Assembly: GCF_018035235.1 (NCBI RefSeq)
Contig: NZ_WPCV01000002.1
Location: forward strand, 186,001 to 250,000
DNA from: Citrobacter sp. On2M
GTDB taxonomy: Bacteria > Pseudomonadota > Gammaproteobacteria > Enterobacterales > Enterobacteriaceae
Direction of reading: 5' to 3'
Length of the DNA stretch: 64,000 nt
Under the pieces are notes generated by a model. It worked only from the letters and a program-made list of their open reading frames with translations, was not told the origin of the DNA and did no database searches. Of this stretch, positions 41,562-51,059 are shown piece after piece (within the stretch, counting starts at the first letter, position 1; each line of letters opens with the position of its first letter). The translations under genes and the position numbers were made by a program.

Positions 41562-43475
41562 GTGCGATTCCCCAACCAACGTTTAGCGCAGCTGTTTGGC
41601 ATGCTGCAAAACGAAGCGCTTCCACAGGACGAGCTGGCGCAGCGGTTGTCGGTTTCCACACGCACCGTACGAGCTGACATCACTGCGCTAAACGCGCTGC
41701 TCACCCAGTACGGCGCGCAGTTTGTCCTCAGCCGGGGCAACGGTTATCAGCTCAAAATTGACGATCCGGCAAGTTATCATACCCTGCAAACGCAGCAGCC
41801 TGATGGGTTGCTGCGCATCCCGCGAACCAGCCAGGAACGGATACACTGGCTGGTGGTTCGTTTTCTGACGTCGGCCTTCTCGCTAAAGCTTGAAGATTTG
41901 GCTGATGAATGGTTTATCAGCCGTGCGACGCTGCAAAACGATATGGCTGAGGTACGTGAACATTTGCAACGTTATCATCTCACGCTGGAAACGCGCCCCC
42001 GTCACGGCATGAAGCTGTTTGGCAGCGAGATGGCGATCCGCGCCTGTCTGACCGATCTGCTGTGGACGCTGGCGCAGCAGGATCCGCAGCACCCATTAGT
42101 GATGCAAGAGGCGCTGAATGCCGGGATCCCTGAGCAGCTACAGCCCGTTTTACAGGATATTTTTGCTCGTTTTCATATTCGCCTGACCGATGAGGGCGAG
42201 CTATTTTTGCGGTTGTACAGCGCAGTAGCGGTACGGCGGATTAGCGAAGGGTATCCATTGCCGGAGTTTGCCGCAGAAGAAACGGATCAATCGGTATGCC
42301 TTGCCGCGCGTGAGATTGCGGCGGTCCTGCACCGACTGGCAGACAAACCGCTTTCTGTTTTCGAAGAGAACTGGCTACAGGTGCACATCGCCGCCCGTCA
42401 GGTACAAGAGATCGCCCCCAGCGCCATCAATGCGGATGATGACGAAGCGCTGGTTAATTACATCCTGCGTTTTATCAACACGCAGTACAACTACAACCTG
42501 TTGAATGACAAACAGTTACATGCCGATCTGCTGACGCATATTAAGACGATGATCACCCGCGTACGTTACCAGATAATGATCCCCAATCCGCTGCTGGAAA
42601 ATATTAAACAGCACTATCCTATGGCGTGGGATATGACGCTGGCCGCCGTCTCGGGATGGGGGAAATATACGCCATATGCCATCAGTGAAAATGAGATTGG
42701 CTTTCTGGTCCTGCATATTGGCGTTGGATTGGAACGTAGTTACAACATCGGTTACCAGAGACAGCCGAAAGTTCTGCTGGTATGCGATGCCGGAAACGCG
42801 ATGGCGCGGATGATTGAAGCGGTGCTGGCGCGTAAGTATCCGCAGATAGAAATTGTCGATACCGTCACGCTGCGTGACTACGAACAGCGGGAAAGCATTA
42901 GCGAGGATTTTGTTATCTCTACCGCGCGGATCGGGGAAAAAGATAAGCCTGTAGCGATGATTGCGCCGTTCCCGACCGATTATCAACTGGAGCAAATTGG
43001 CAAACTGGTGCTGGTGGACAGAACTCGTCCGTGGATGCTGAATAAATTTTTCGATGCCGCCCATTTTCGTGTGATCGACGGTCCTATGGATCAACAAACG
43101 CTGTTCACCACGCTATGTCGGCAGTTGCAGAATGAAGGCTTTGTCGATGTAGAGTTTCTTGATTCGGTGGTTGAACGTGAGGCCATCGTCAGCACGATGC
43201 TGGGCGACGGCATCGCGTTGCCGCACGCCCTCGGTCTGCTGGCAAAGAAAACGGTGGTCTACACTATCCTCGCTCCGCAGGGTATTGCCTGGGGCGATGA
43301 AACGGCGCACGTGATCTTTCTCCTCGCCATCAGTAAAAGCGAGTACGAAGAAGCGATGGCGATCTACGATATTTTCGTCACCTTCCTGCGCGAGCGCGCC
43401 ATGACGCGGCTCTGCGCATGTCAGAATTTCAGCGAGTTCAAAACCGTCGCCATGGAGTGCGTGAGCCGTTTTTGA
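41562..43475 (+). CDS. BglG/MtlR-type regulator with HTH, two PRDs, EIIB-like and EIIA domains
   Basis: 637 residues from a GTG at 41562 behind GAGGAGACTGAC. Domains in order: an N-terminal winged HTH (DELAQRLSVSTRTVRADITAL), a second HTH-like segment, two PRDs (about 170-390), an EIIB-galactitol-like domain (KVLLVCDAGNAMARMIEAVL) and a C-terminal fructose-type EIIA domain (GDGIALPHALGLLAKK, with the phosphorylatable His). This is the layout of DNA-binding PTS-controlled activators such as MtlR. Last in the cluster, it likely regulates the operon in response to PTS phosphorylation. Confidence 0.88.
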   Translation: MRFPNQRLAQLFGMLQNEALPQDELAQRLSVSTRTVRADITALNALLTQYGAQFVLSRGNGYQLKIDDPASYHTLQTQQPDGLLRIPRTSQERIHWLVVRFLTSAFSLKLEDLADEWFISRATLQNDMAEVREHLQRYHLTLETRPRHGMKLFGSEMAIRACLTDLLWTLAQQDPQHPLVMQEALNAGIPEQLQPVLQDIFARFHIRLTDEGELFLRLYSAVAVRRISEGYPLPEFAAEETDQSVCLAAREIAAVLHRLADKPLSVFEENWLQVHIAARQVQEIAPSAINADDDEALVNYILRFINTQYNYNLLNDKQLHADLLTHIKTMITRVRYQIMIPNPLLENIKQHYPMAWDMTLAAVSGWGKYTPYAISENEIGFLVLHIGVGLERSYNIGYQRQPKVLLVCDAGNAMARMIEAVLARKYPQIEIVDTVTLRDYEQRESISEDFVISTARIGEKDKPVAMIAPFPTDYQLEQIGKLVLVDRTRPWMLNKFFDAAHFRVIDGPMDQQTLFTTLCRQLQNEGFVDVEFLDSVVEREAIVSTMLGDGIALPHALGLLAKKTVVYTILAPQGIAWGDETAHVIFLLAISKSEYEEAMAIYDIFVTFLRERAMTRLCACQNFSEFKTVAMECVSRF

Positions 43476-43508
43476 GAGGTGGATAACAGAATGTTTACCG
43501 CCTGAAAA

Positions 43509-43973
43509 TTAACGCAAACGATGTACGACCTGGTTGCTGCTGCCGCGCCAGATTAGCGCCGGGTCTTTGAGATCCAGCACGTATTTGCCATCGACCAGCA
43601 CGTTGATGAGGTCGACAACCTGCATTTGCGTGGCGTTGAGTTCATCGAGCTTGTAGCCGGTCCACACCCAGATATCTTTCCCAGGGCACTCAGCGCGAAT
43701 GCGCTGTACCAGTTTCAGGATATCCGGCACGTTTTGCGGATGTAGCGGATCGCCACCGGAGAGCGAGATCCCCTGACGCTTGATTCGCGTATCGTTCAGA
43801 TCGGCAATGATCTTGTCTTCCATCTCTTTGGTAAATGGCTCGCCGGAATTGAGCCGCCAGGTGCTTTTGTTATAGCAGCCGGGGCATTCATGCACGCATC
43901 CGGAAACAAACAGCGTACAGCGGGTTCCGGGGCCGTTAACGATGTCGACGGGATAGTATTGGTGAAAGTTCAT
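43509..43973 (-). CDS. nrdG: Anaerobic ribonucleotide reductase activating protein NrdG
   Basis: 154 residues, the E. coli length. The radical-SAM cysteine motif CVHECPGC is at about residues 26-33, followed by YNKSTW and the SGGDPL SAM-binding segment. It installs the glycyl radical on NrdD. It lies downstream of nrdD on the same strand with a 184-base spacer. Confidence 0.98.
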   Translation of the reverse strand: MNFHQYYPVDIVNGPGTRCTLFVSGCVHECPGCYNKSTWRLNSGEPFTKEMEDKIIADLNDTRIKRQGISLSGGDPLHPQNVPDILKLVQRIRAECPGKDIWVWTGYKLDELNATQMQVVDLINVLVDGKYVLDLKDPALIWRGSSNQVVHRLR

Positions 43974-44157
43974 TTTCGCTTCTCATCCGCTTATCAATTC
44001 GCGCCATAGCTGCGTTAGCTGCATTCGTGCGCCCGAGTCACTTACTTATGTAAGCTCCCCGGGACCCACTCATTTGCTGCCTTGCTATGACGTGAATTGC
44101 GTTGCGGAAAAAATGGCCCGAAAAGCATCGCATTGCCGGGCAATAATACTGTCGAAA

Positions 44158-46296
44158 TTAACCTATCTGCCCATTACCCAAATGCTTAACGCGGCGCTTC
44201 ACTTCTTCCTGCTTACCGGCGTTAAACGGACGGGCGTCCGGGCTGCCTAAATAACCGCAGACGCGGCGGGTGACCGACACGCGCGCGGCGTCGTGGTTAC
44301 CACATTTCGGGCAAGTGAAGCCTTTGCTGGTGCATTCGAACTCACCGGTAAAGCCGCACTCGTAGCATTCATCGATTGGCGTGTTGGTGCCGTAATACGG
44401 CACGTGCTGATAGCTGTAATCCCAGACATCTTCCAGCGCTTTCAGGTTGTGCTGAATATTCGGGTATTCGCCGTAGCAAATGAAGCCTCCACTCGCCAGC
44501 GGCGGATACGGCGCTTCGAAATCGATCTTGTCGTACGGGTTAACCTTCTTCTCCACGTCGAGGTGGAAGCTGTTGGTGTAGTAACCTTTGTCGGTGACGC
44601 CCGGCACCACGCCAAACTCGGCGGTATCCAGACGGCAGAAACGATCGCACAGGTTTTCGCTCGGCGTGCTGTACAGGCTGAAGCCGTAGCCGGTCTCGTT
44701 TTTCCACTGATCAACGGCCTGACGCAGACGTTCCACAATGGCGATACCCTTGGCGCGCAGCTCCTCGCTGTCGTACAGATGTTTGTCACCAAACAGCGCG
44801 TTAATGGTTTCGTGAATACCGATGTAACCCAGCGAGATAGACGCGCGGCCATTTTTAAAGATTTCTGACACGTCATCGTCCGCTTTCAGACGCACGCCGC
44901 AGGCCCCTTCCATATACAGAATTGGCGCCACGCGAGCTTTCACGCCTTCCAGACGCGCAATGCGGGTCATCAGCGCTTTACGCGCCAGCACCAGGCGATC
45001 GTCAAGCAGTTTCCAGAAGGTGGCTTCATCACCGTGTGCTTCCAGCGCGATACGCGGCAGGTTGAGGCTGATAACGCCGAGGTTGTTACGCCCGTCGTGA
45101 ATCTGTTCGCCGTTCTCATTTTCCCACACGCCGAGGAAGCTGCGACAGCCCATCGGTGTTTTGAACGAACCGGTCACTTTCACTACCTGATCGTAGTTCA
45201 GGATATCCGGATACATGCGCTTGCTTGCGCACTCCAGCGCAAGCTGTTTGATGTCGTAGTTCGGATCGCCAAACTTATGGTTCAGACCGTCACGAATCGC
45301 GAACACCAGTTTCGGGAACACCGCGGTTTTGCGATTTTTACCGAGGCCCGCAATGCGATTACGCAGAATAGATTGCTGGATCAAACGTGATTCCCAGCTG
45401 GTTCCCAGACCAAAACCAAAAGTGACGAACGGCGTCTGGCCGTTGGCGGTATGCAAGGTGTTCACTTCATACTCAAGGGACTGGAATGCGTCGTAGCACT
45501 CTTTCTCGGTACGAGAATGTGCATAGCCGTCGGCATCCGGGATCTGCCACTCTTCAGCGGTTTTACGATGCTTATTAAAGCTCTCGGTAACGAACGGCGC
45601 GAGGACTTCATCAATACGGTTAATGGTGGTGCCGCCATAAATGTGGCTGGCAACCTGCGCGATAATTTGCGCGGTCACGGCGGTCGCGGTAGAGATGGAT
45701 TTTGGCGGCTCAATCTCCGCGTTACCCATCTTAAAGCCCTGCGTCAGCATGCCTTTGAGGTCGATCAGCATGCAGTTGAACATTGGGAAGAACGGCGAGT
45801 AATCGAGGTCGTGATAGTGAATATCACCACGCTCGTGCGCCTGAACCACATCGCGCGGCAGCAGGTGCTGACGTGCATAGTGTTTGGCAACGATACCGGC
45901 CAGCAGGTCGCGCTGGGTTGGGATCACTTTACTGTCTTTGTTGGCGTTTTCATTCAGCAGTGCGGAGTTGGTTTGCTCAACCAGACCACGAATTTCCTGG
46001 TTCAGACGGCCACGTTTTTCACGCTGGATATCACGGTCGTGGCGATATTCGATGTACGCGCGGGCGAGTTGTTTGTACGGGCCAGACATCAGCTGGTTTT
46101 CTACCGCTGTCTGGATCTCGTTGATATCGACCTTGCTGCGCTCATTCATCTGGCTACTAACGACTTCTGCGACGGTGGCACAGTAATCTGCGTCATCGAC
46201 TCCCGCTGCTTTAGCTGCACGCAGAATGGCTTCTTTGATGCGCTCTGATTTAAACGGCACTTTACAGCCATCTCGTTTCATCACATGCGGTGTCAT
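44158..46296 (-). CDS. nrdD: Anaerobic ribonucleoside-triphosphate reductase NrdD
   Basis: 712 residues from the ATG at 46296 (GGAG upstream), as in E. coli. An N-terminal ATP-cone (KRDGCKVPFKSERIKEAIL) is followed by the 10-stranded barrel. Near the C-terminus come a zinc site with two CxxC pairs (CYECG, CPKCG) and the glycyl-radical loop RVCGYLGSPDARPF. It reduces NTPs to dNTPs under anaerobiosis. Confidence 0.98.
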   Translation of the reverse strand: MTPHVMKRDGCKVPFKSERIKEAILRAAKAAGVDDADYCATVAEVVSSQMNERSKVDINEIQTAVENQLMSGPYKQLARAYIEYRHDRDIQREKRGRLNQEIRGLVEQTNSALLNENANKDSKVIPTQRDLLAGIVAKHYARQHLLPRDVVQAHERGDIHYHDLDYSPFFPMFNCMLIDLKGMLTQGFKMGNAEIEPPKSISTATAVTAQIIAQVASHIYGGTTINRIDEVLAPFVTESFNKHRKTAEEWQIPDADGYAHSRTEKECYDAFQSLEYEVNTLHTANGQTPFVTFGFGLGTSWESRLIQQSILRNRIAGLGKNRKTAVFPKLVFAIRDGLNHKFGDPNYDIKQLALECASKRMYPDILNYDQVVKVTGSFKTPMGCRSFLGVWENENGEQIHDGRNNLGVISLNLPRIALEAHGDEATFWKLLDDRLVLARKALMTRIARLEGVKARVAPILYMEGACGVRLKADDDVSEIFKNGRASISLGYIGIHETINALFGDKHLYDSEELRAKGIAIVERLRQAVDQWKNETGYGFSLYSTPSENLCDRFCRLDTAEFGVVPGVTDKGYYTNSFHLDVEKKVNPYDKIDFEAPYPPLASGGFICYGEYPNIQHNLKALEDVWDYSYQHVPYYGTNTPIDECYECGFTGEFECTSKGFTCPKCGNHDAARVSVTRRVCGYLGSPDARPFNAGKQEEVKRRVKHLGNGQIG

Positions 46297-46322
46297 GATC
46301 ACTCCATATTTATAAGAACAGG

Positions 46323-46409
46323 TTATCCACAGAGGTTGGGGAAGCGGACATGGCTTTATTCATCTCTATTGCCAATGACTTCCCGCAATCCTGACCCACT
46401 TTATCCACA
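46323..46409. promoter_or_regulatory. Two perfect DnaA boxes upstream of nrdD
   Basis: TTATCCACA occurs exactly at 46323-46331 and again at 46401-46409, both on the plus strand, within 115 bases of the nrdD start. DnaA regulation is known for the aerobic nrdAB operon; here it is suggested by sequence only. Confidence 0.55.
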
Positions 46410-46489
46410 ATTTCTCCGTTAAACGGTGCATTGTAGTTGTAGCAATTGTAGTCGATTAATACAACATGTTGGGTCGGCGTGCATTTTAA

Positions 46490-46546
46490 GTTCTATATGT
46501 AGTGATTTGCATCAAGGATGTTTACGATTTATTTGATGTAGCGCAA
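46490..46546. promoter_or_regulatory. FNR-type sites of the nrdDG promoter
   Basis: GTGAT-TTGC-ATCAA (46502-46515) is one mismatch from the FNR consensus TTGAT-N4-ATCAA. TTGAT-GTAG-CGCAA (46533-46546) is a second, weaker match. Both lie about 200-250 bases upstream of nrdD, as expected for anaerobic activation. The ATATGTAGTG at 46496-46505 resembles half an NrdR box. The rest of the 46297-46704 gap shows no gene. Confidence 0.55.
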
Positions 46547-46661
46547 AGTAAAAATCGGAGCGTACAGATGACGGGCAGTACAGCGATTGTAAATTGTAGG
46601 CAGAAAATTCTGATTAATTATTCAACAAAAACAGTAGGGTAAACGTAGTGTCAGCAGTGAA

Positions 46662-46687
46662 GCCCGGCAACACTACATGAACCGGGC
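46662..46687. terminator. Hairpin downstream of treC
   Basis: GCCCGG (46662-46667) and CCGGGC (46682-46687) form a stem with a 14-base loop just after the treC stop, a REP-like or terminator structure ending the trehalose operon. Confidence 0.5.
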
Positions 46688-46704
46688 CTGACGCCAATTG
46701 CAAG

Positions 46705-48357
46705 CTATTTTTGCAACCACCAGACGGCCTCAAAAGGACGCAGTGTCATGTCCCCAGGTTGGCTGGCGACCTCGGCATAGTTGTGCATCAGCACCTGCCA
46801 GTTTCCATCGGTCTGGGCTGGCTGCCAGCTCTGAAAGGTATCGCTCAGATTGGCAATGACCAGCAGCCGCTGCCCTTGCCACTCGCGTTGGTAACACCAC
46901 AGATGCGAGCTGTCCGGTAACAGATCCTGATAGTCGCCCCAGGTAATAACTGGCTCCGCTTTGCGCAATGCGATCAGCTTCTGATAGGTGTAGAACACTG
47001 AGTCGGCATTGCTCAGCGCTGCCGCCACGTTGATCTCCACCGCGTTGTCACACAGATTGATCCATGGCTCGCCCTTGGTAAAGCCCGCGTGTTGGCTGGC
47101 ATCCCACTGCATCGGCGTGCGGCTGTTATCGCGGGATTTACTGGCGAGGATCGCCAGCAATTCGTCGGCATCTCGCCCCTGACCGTTCAGTTCGGCAAAC
47201 ATGTTATGGCTTTCTACATCGCGATAATCGGTAATCTGGCGGAAGTGCGGGTTGGTCATGCCGATCTCTTCACCCTGATAGATATAGGGCGTGCCCTGCA
47301 TGCCATGCAGCACCATCGCCAGCATTTTAGCTGCTGGGACACGGTATTTACCTTCATCGCCAAAACGCGACACGATGCGTGGCTGGTCGTGGTTACACCA
47401 GAACAATGCGTTCCACGCTTGATTATGCATGCCCTGTTGCCAGTGGCGGAACAGAGTTTTCAGCGCCACATAGTCGGGTTTGGCTAACGTCCACTTCTCA
47501 CCATTGGGGTAATCCACTTTCAGGTGGTGAAAGTTAAAGGTCATCGACAGTTCACTGCCATCGAGCGCGGCGTACTGCTGGCAGTTTTCCAGTGTGGTGG
47601 AAGACATCTCGCCTACCGTCATCAGGCCGCGTGGCGTGAAGACGTCGCGGTTCATCTCGCGTAAAAACGCATGCGCGCGCGGGCCATCGGTATAAAAACG
47701 CCGCCCATCGCCGTCGGGATCATTCGGGAAGTCCTGATCTTTAGAGATAAGATTCACCACGTCGAGTCGCAAGCCGTCCACGCCGCGATCGGCCCAGAAC
47801 TCACAGACTTTTTTTAGCTCGGCGCGGACCGCCGGGTTCTCCCAGTTCAGGTCTGCCTGCTCCGGAGCGAAGAGGTGCAGATAATACTGCTCGCTTGCGG
47901 CGTGCCAGCCCCAGGCGCTACCGCCAAATTTGGAGCGCCAGTTATTCGGCGGGCTGTCTGGCGTGCCGTCGCGCCAGAGATAAAACTGACGATACGGGCT
48001 GTCTTTATCCAGCGCTTCGCGAAACCAGGCGTGCTGGGTTGAGGTGTGGTTAAACACCATATCGAGAATAATACGGATGCCGCGCGCTTTCGCCTGTGCC
48101 ACCAGTTCGTCAAAGTCTTCCAGCGTACCGTAGGCCGGATCGACAGACAGGTAATCCGCGACGTCGTAGCCGTTATCAACCTGCGGTGAAACATAGAACG
48201 GCGTCAGCCAGATGGCATCAACGCCCAGTTTTTGTAGATAGTCGAGACGCTGCGTCACGCCGCGTAAATCGCCGGTGCCGCTGCCGGTGGTATCCTGAAA
48301 ACTCTTGGGGTAAACCTGATAGATAACGCCGTTTTGCCACCAGTGGGGAATAGTCAT
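46705..48357 (-). CDS. treC: Trehalose-6-phosphate hydrolase TreC
   Basis: 550 residues from the ATG at 48357 (MTIPHWWQNGVIYQVYPKSF). It is a GH13 alpha-amylase-family enzyme with DGLRLDVVNLI (nucleophile Asp), TVGEMSST (acid/base Glu) and the NHDQPR transition-state Asp. It splits trehalose-6-phosphate to glucose and glucose-6-phosphate in the cytoplasm. Second gene of treBC. Confidence 0.97.
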   Translation of the reverse strand: MTIPHWWQNGVIYQVYPKSFQDTTGSGTGDLRGVTQRLDYLQKLGVDAIWLTPFYVSPQVDNGYDVADYLSVDPAYGTLEDFDELVAQAKARGIRIILDMVFNHTSTQHAWFREALDKDSPYRQFYLWRDGTPDSPPNNWRSKFGGSAWGWHAASEQYYLHLFAPEQADLNWENPAVRAELKKVCEFWADRGVDGLRLDVVNLISKDQDFPNDPDGDGRRFYTDGPRAHAFLREMNRDVFTPRGLMTVGEMSSTTLENCQQYAALDGSELSMTFNFHHLKVDYPNGEKWTLAKPDYVALKTLFRHWQQGMHNQAWNALFWCNHDQPRIVSRFGDEGKYRVPAAKMLAMVLHGMQGTPYIYQGEEIGMTNPHFRQITDYRDVESHNMFAELNGQGRDADELLAILASKSRDNSRTPMQWDASQHAGFTKGEPWINLCDNAVEINVAAALSNADSVFYTYQKLIALRKAEPVITWGDYQDLLPDSSHLWCYQREWQGQRLLVIANLSDTFQSWQPAQTDGNWQVLMHNYAEVASQPGDMTLRPFEAVWWLQK

Positions 48358-48406
48358 GGTTGTTTCCTGGAAATACGTTGGGGCGCAACTGCACCCCGAA
48401 GAAAAG

Positions 48407-49825
48407 TTAGATAATTTGTAATGTGCCCAGACGATATTTTCTCTGGTAAACAAATGAGGTCAGTACCATCGGGATAACAATCGCAATGGCCATCGCCATA
48501 CCAAATACCTGCCAGTAAGTCGGCTGGATGGAGAGGATGCCCGGCAAACCGCCGACACCAATCCCGTTTGCCAACACACCGTTCAGGCCGCACAGCAGTC
48601 CGGCGAGACCGGAGCCGATCATCGCGCACAGCATCGGGAAACGGTATTTCAGGTTGATGCCGTACATTGCCGGTTCAGTGACCCCGAGATAAGCGGAGAT
48701 GGCAGCAGGGACTGAGATTTCACGTTCATTGTGTTTGCGACTGGAGATAATGATGCCCACCACCGCAGAGGCCTGAGCGATATTCGACAGTGCGATCAGC
48801 GGCCATACCGGTGTGCCACCCATGCTCTGAATCATCTGCATGTCGATGGCTAGCGTGGTCTGATGCACGCCGGTGATCACCAACGGGGCGTACAGGAAGC
48901 CGAACAACGCCGCGCCGATCGGGGCAAAGCTGCCGGTCAGCAGATGACGGACCGCAAACGCGACACCGTCGCCGATCATGCGACCAAACGGACCGATGAA
49001 GGCATGCGCGAGAAACACTGCAAGGATCAGCGAGCACACCGGGACGATCACCAGATACAGATAATCTGGCACGATGCGTTTCATGCGCGTTTCAATAAAC
49101 CCGAGCGCCAGACCGGCCAGCAACGCTGGAATAACCTGTGCCTGGTAACCCACTTTCTCAATACTGAACAGGCCGAAGTTCCACACTTCCGGCACCTGCT
49201 GACCGAGCAAATAGGCGTTCATCAGCTGCGGTGAAACCAGGGTTACGCCCAGCACAATACCGAGGATTGGCGTACCTCCCATTTTCTTCACTGCCGACCA
49301 GCAGATCCCGACTGGCAGATAGAAGAAGATTGCTTCGCCAATCAGCCACAGGAAGTCGTAAAGGGTTTTCAGCGAAGGATGCATCTGTGCCAGCGTCTGG
49401 CCGTTGCTCATGGGCAGATCGCCGATCACGTTACGAAAACCTAAGATCAAGCCGCCGCTAATCAGCGCGGGCAGCAGCGGGAAGAAGATCTCCGCAAAAT
49501 GAGAAATCAGCTGTTCGTGCCATTTCATATTCTGCCGCGCCGCTTTTTTCGCCTGCTCTTTGTCGGCGCTGGCTTGTCCGGTAGTCGCCAACAGCGCTTT
49601 GTAGTAATCGCCCACCTCGGTGCCAATCACCACCTGAAACTGTCCGGCGTTGGTGAAGCAGCCTTTGACCATCGGTAACTGTTCGATCTCTTTCGGCCTG
49701 GCGTTAGCAGGCTGATTCAGCACAAAACGCAGGCGAGTAATGCAGTGACTCACCGTGGCGATATTGTCGCGCCCGCCTACCAGCTCAATCAGCCGGTCGA
49801 TGTCTGCTTGTTTAATTTTGCTCAT
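48407..49825 (-). CDS. treB: Trehalose-specific PTS EIIBC permease TreB
   Basis: 472 residues. An N-terminal EIIB domain has its phosphorylatable Cys in IATVSHCITRLRFVL; a linker and a glucose-superfamily EIIC domain of about ten helices follow. It lacks its own EIIA, so it uses the glucose EIIA (Crr). It imports trehalose as the 6-phosphate for TreC. Confidence 0.97.
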   Translation of the reverse strand: MSKIKQADIDRLIELVGGRDNIATVSHCITRLRFVLNQPANARPKEIEQLPMVKGCFTNAGQFQVVIGTEVGDYYKALLATTGQASADKEQAKKAARQNMKWHEQLISHFAEIFFPLLPALISGGLILGFRNVIGDLPMSNGQTLAQMHPSLKTLYDFLWLIGEAIFFYLPVGICWSAVKKMGGTPILGIVLGVTLVSPQLMNAYLLGQQVPEVWNFGLFSIEKVGYQAQVIPALLAGLALGFIETRMKRIVPDYLYLVIVPVCSLILAVFLAHAFIGPFGRMIGDGVAFAVRHLLTGSFAPIGAALFGFLYAPLVITGVHQTTLAIDMQMIQSMGGTPVWPLIALSNIAQASAVVGIIISSRKHNEREISVPAAISAYLGVTEPAMYGINLKYRFPMLCAMIGSGLAGLLCGLNGVLANGIGVGGLPGILSIQPTYWQVFGMAMAIAIVIPMVLTSFVYQRKYRLGTLQII

Positions 49826-49883
49826 TATTAAGCCCTATTGTTGACCTGCCGCCAGAGTATATCGTCGATGAAAATTTAAAAAT

Positions 49884-49895
49884 GGGAACGTTCCC
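49884..49895. promoter_or_regulatory. TreR operator upstream of treB
   Basis: GGGAACGTTCCC is a perfect 12-bp palindrome 59 bases before the treB start and corresponds to the known TreR box of enteric trehalose operons. Confidence 0.8.
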
Positions 49896-49935
49896 GAAAC
49901 GCAGCGAAGATCACAAATTGACGCTCAGAAAGCAA

Positions 49936-50883
49936 TCAGGAGAGGCTGGAGGGAATAACGATTTGTCGTGGTTTGCTACGGCCGTTGATCTGCTCGATCA
50001 GCTGTGAGGCCGCTTGTCGTCCGGCTTCGGCGTATCCTGGATCGACGGTGATAATTTCCGGATGGAGGAATTTCATCAGCGGCGTGCTGCCCACGCTTGC
50101 CAATTGCAGGTTCTCAATTCGCTGCTCCTGCAGGTATTTGCTGACCCCAAGGGCGAGGGTGTCTGTCGCGCAGACTAATGCGGTGGTTTCCGGGGTGATA
50201 ACACTGGCGGCCTGCTCATAACCCTGCTTCATGGCCAGACCCGGCAGCGCGGCGACGGGGTGCAATTTATGTTTCTTACAGAATGCCAGATAGGCTTCAT
50301 GGCGGCGCTTCCCGGTGGTCACGTCGCTATGGGGAACGCCAAGAAAACTGATCTGGCGATGCTCGCGATCGTACAGACGTTGCATCAGGGTAAGAATGGC
50401 GCCCTCATCGTCATAGCAGACGGAGGCAATGCCTTTGGCATCTCTTGCCAGCAGCACCAGCGAATCTTGCCAGGTGGCGAGCATGGATTCAGTAATGCCG
50501 GTAAAACCAAACAGCACCACGCCGTCAATATTACGGCGTCTGAGCATACCCAGATGCTCCTCTACCAGCTCAGGCGAGAACTGACTTTCCATCATGATCG
50601 GGTCGTAACCCTGCTCATAAAAGGCGGGCAGCATGGTTTGGACGGCGAGATTTTCCGAAAGCGAGTCCAGACGCGTGACGATAATCGCCACCACTTTGTC
50701 ACTTTGTCCGCGCATGGCGCGTGCGGAGCGGGAAGGAGAGAATCCGTGCTGATTCATCACGGCTTCAACGCGTTCGCGGGTGCGTTCGCTCACGCCGCTT
50801 TCGTTGTTGAGAACGCGGGAAACGGTTGATTTTCCCACGCCGCTTAAGCGGGCGATGTCTTTAATTGTCAGCCGGTTTTGCAT
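49936..50883 (-). CDS. treR: Trehalose operon repressor TreR
   Basis: 315 residues, the E. coli length. LacI-family HTH (LTIKDIARLSGVGKSTVSRVLNNESGVS) followed by the sugar-binding-fold domain. It represses treBC and is relieved by trehalose-6-phosphate. It lies upstream of treB on the same strand. Confidence 0.97.
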   Translation of the reverse strand: MQNRLTIKDIARLSGVGKSTVSRVLNNESGVSERTRERVEAVMNQHGFSPSRSARAMRGQSDKVVAIIVTRLDSLSENLAVQTMLPAFYEQGYDPIMMESQFSPELVEEHLGMLRRRNIDGVVLFGFTGITESMLATWQDSLVLLARDAKGIASVCYDDEGAILTLMQRLYDREHRQISFLGVPHSDVTTGKRRHEAYLAFCKKHKLHPVAALPGLAMKQGYEQAASVITPETTALVCATDTLALGVSKYLQEQRIENLQLASVGSTPLMKFLHPEIITVDPGYAEAGRQAASQLIEQINGRSKPRQIVIPSSLS

Positions 50884-50973
50884 CCTGTTTTCCCGTGTTG
50901 CGTGCGAAGTTATGCCAAAGAAAGAATAACTTTACTCACGCGCAGTGCAATGGGCAAAGTCTGGTATACGTTT

Positions 50974-51008
50974 GGTTTAGTTTCCATGGTTTATCATACC
51001 GCCATAAT
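50974..51008 (+). promoter_or_regulatory. mgtA promoter with PhoP-box-like repeats
   Basis: GGTTTA occurs at 50974-50979 and 50988-50993, followed by a CATAAT -10 candidate at 51003-51008. The GGTTTA direct repeat is the PhoP recognition motif, but the spacing here (14 bases start to start) is wider than the usual 11, so the exact box is uncertain. Confidence 0.5.
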
Positions 51009-51059
51009 TGCCACAAACCTTATGGTTTTCTGCGTATAATCCGCGGCGCAAATCATTCA

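Noticed and set aside
43974-44157. Possible small gene or RNA between nrdD and nrdG
   Set aside because: No ORF with a ribosome site and no clear terminator-bounded RNA; it reads as an ordinary operon spacer.
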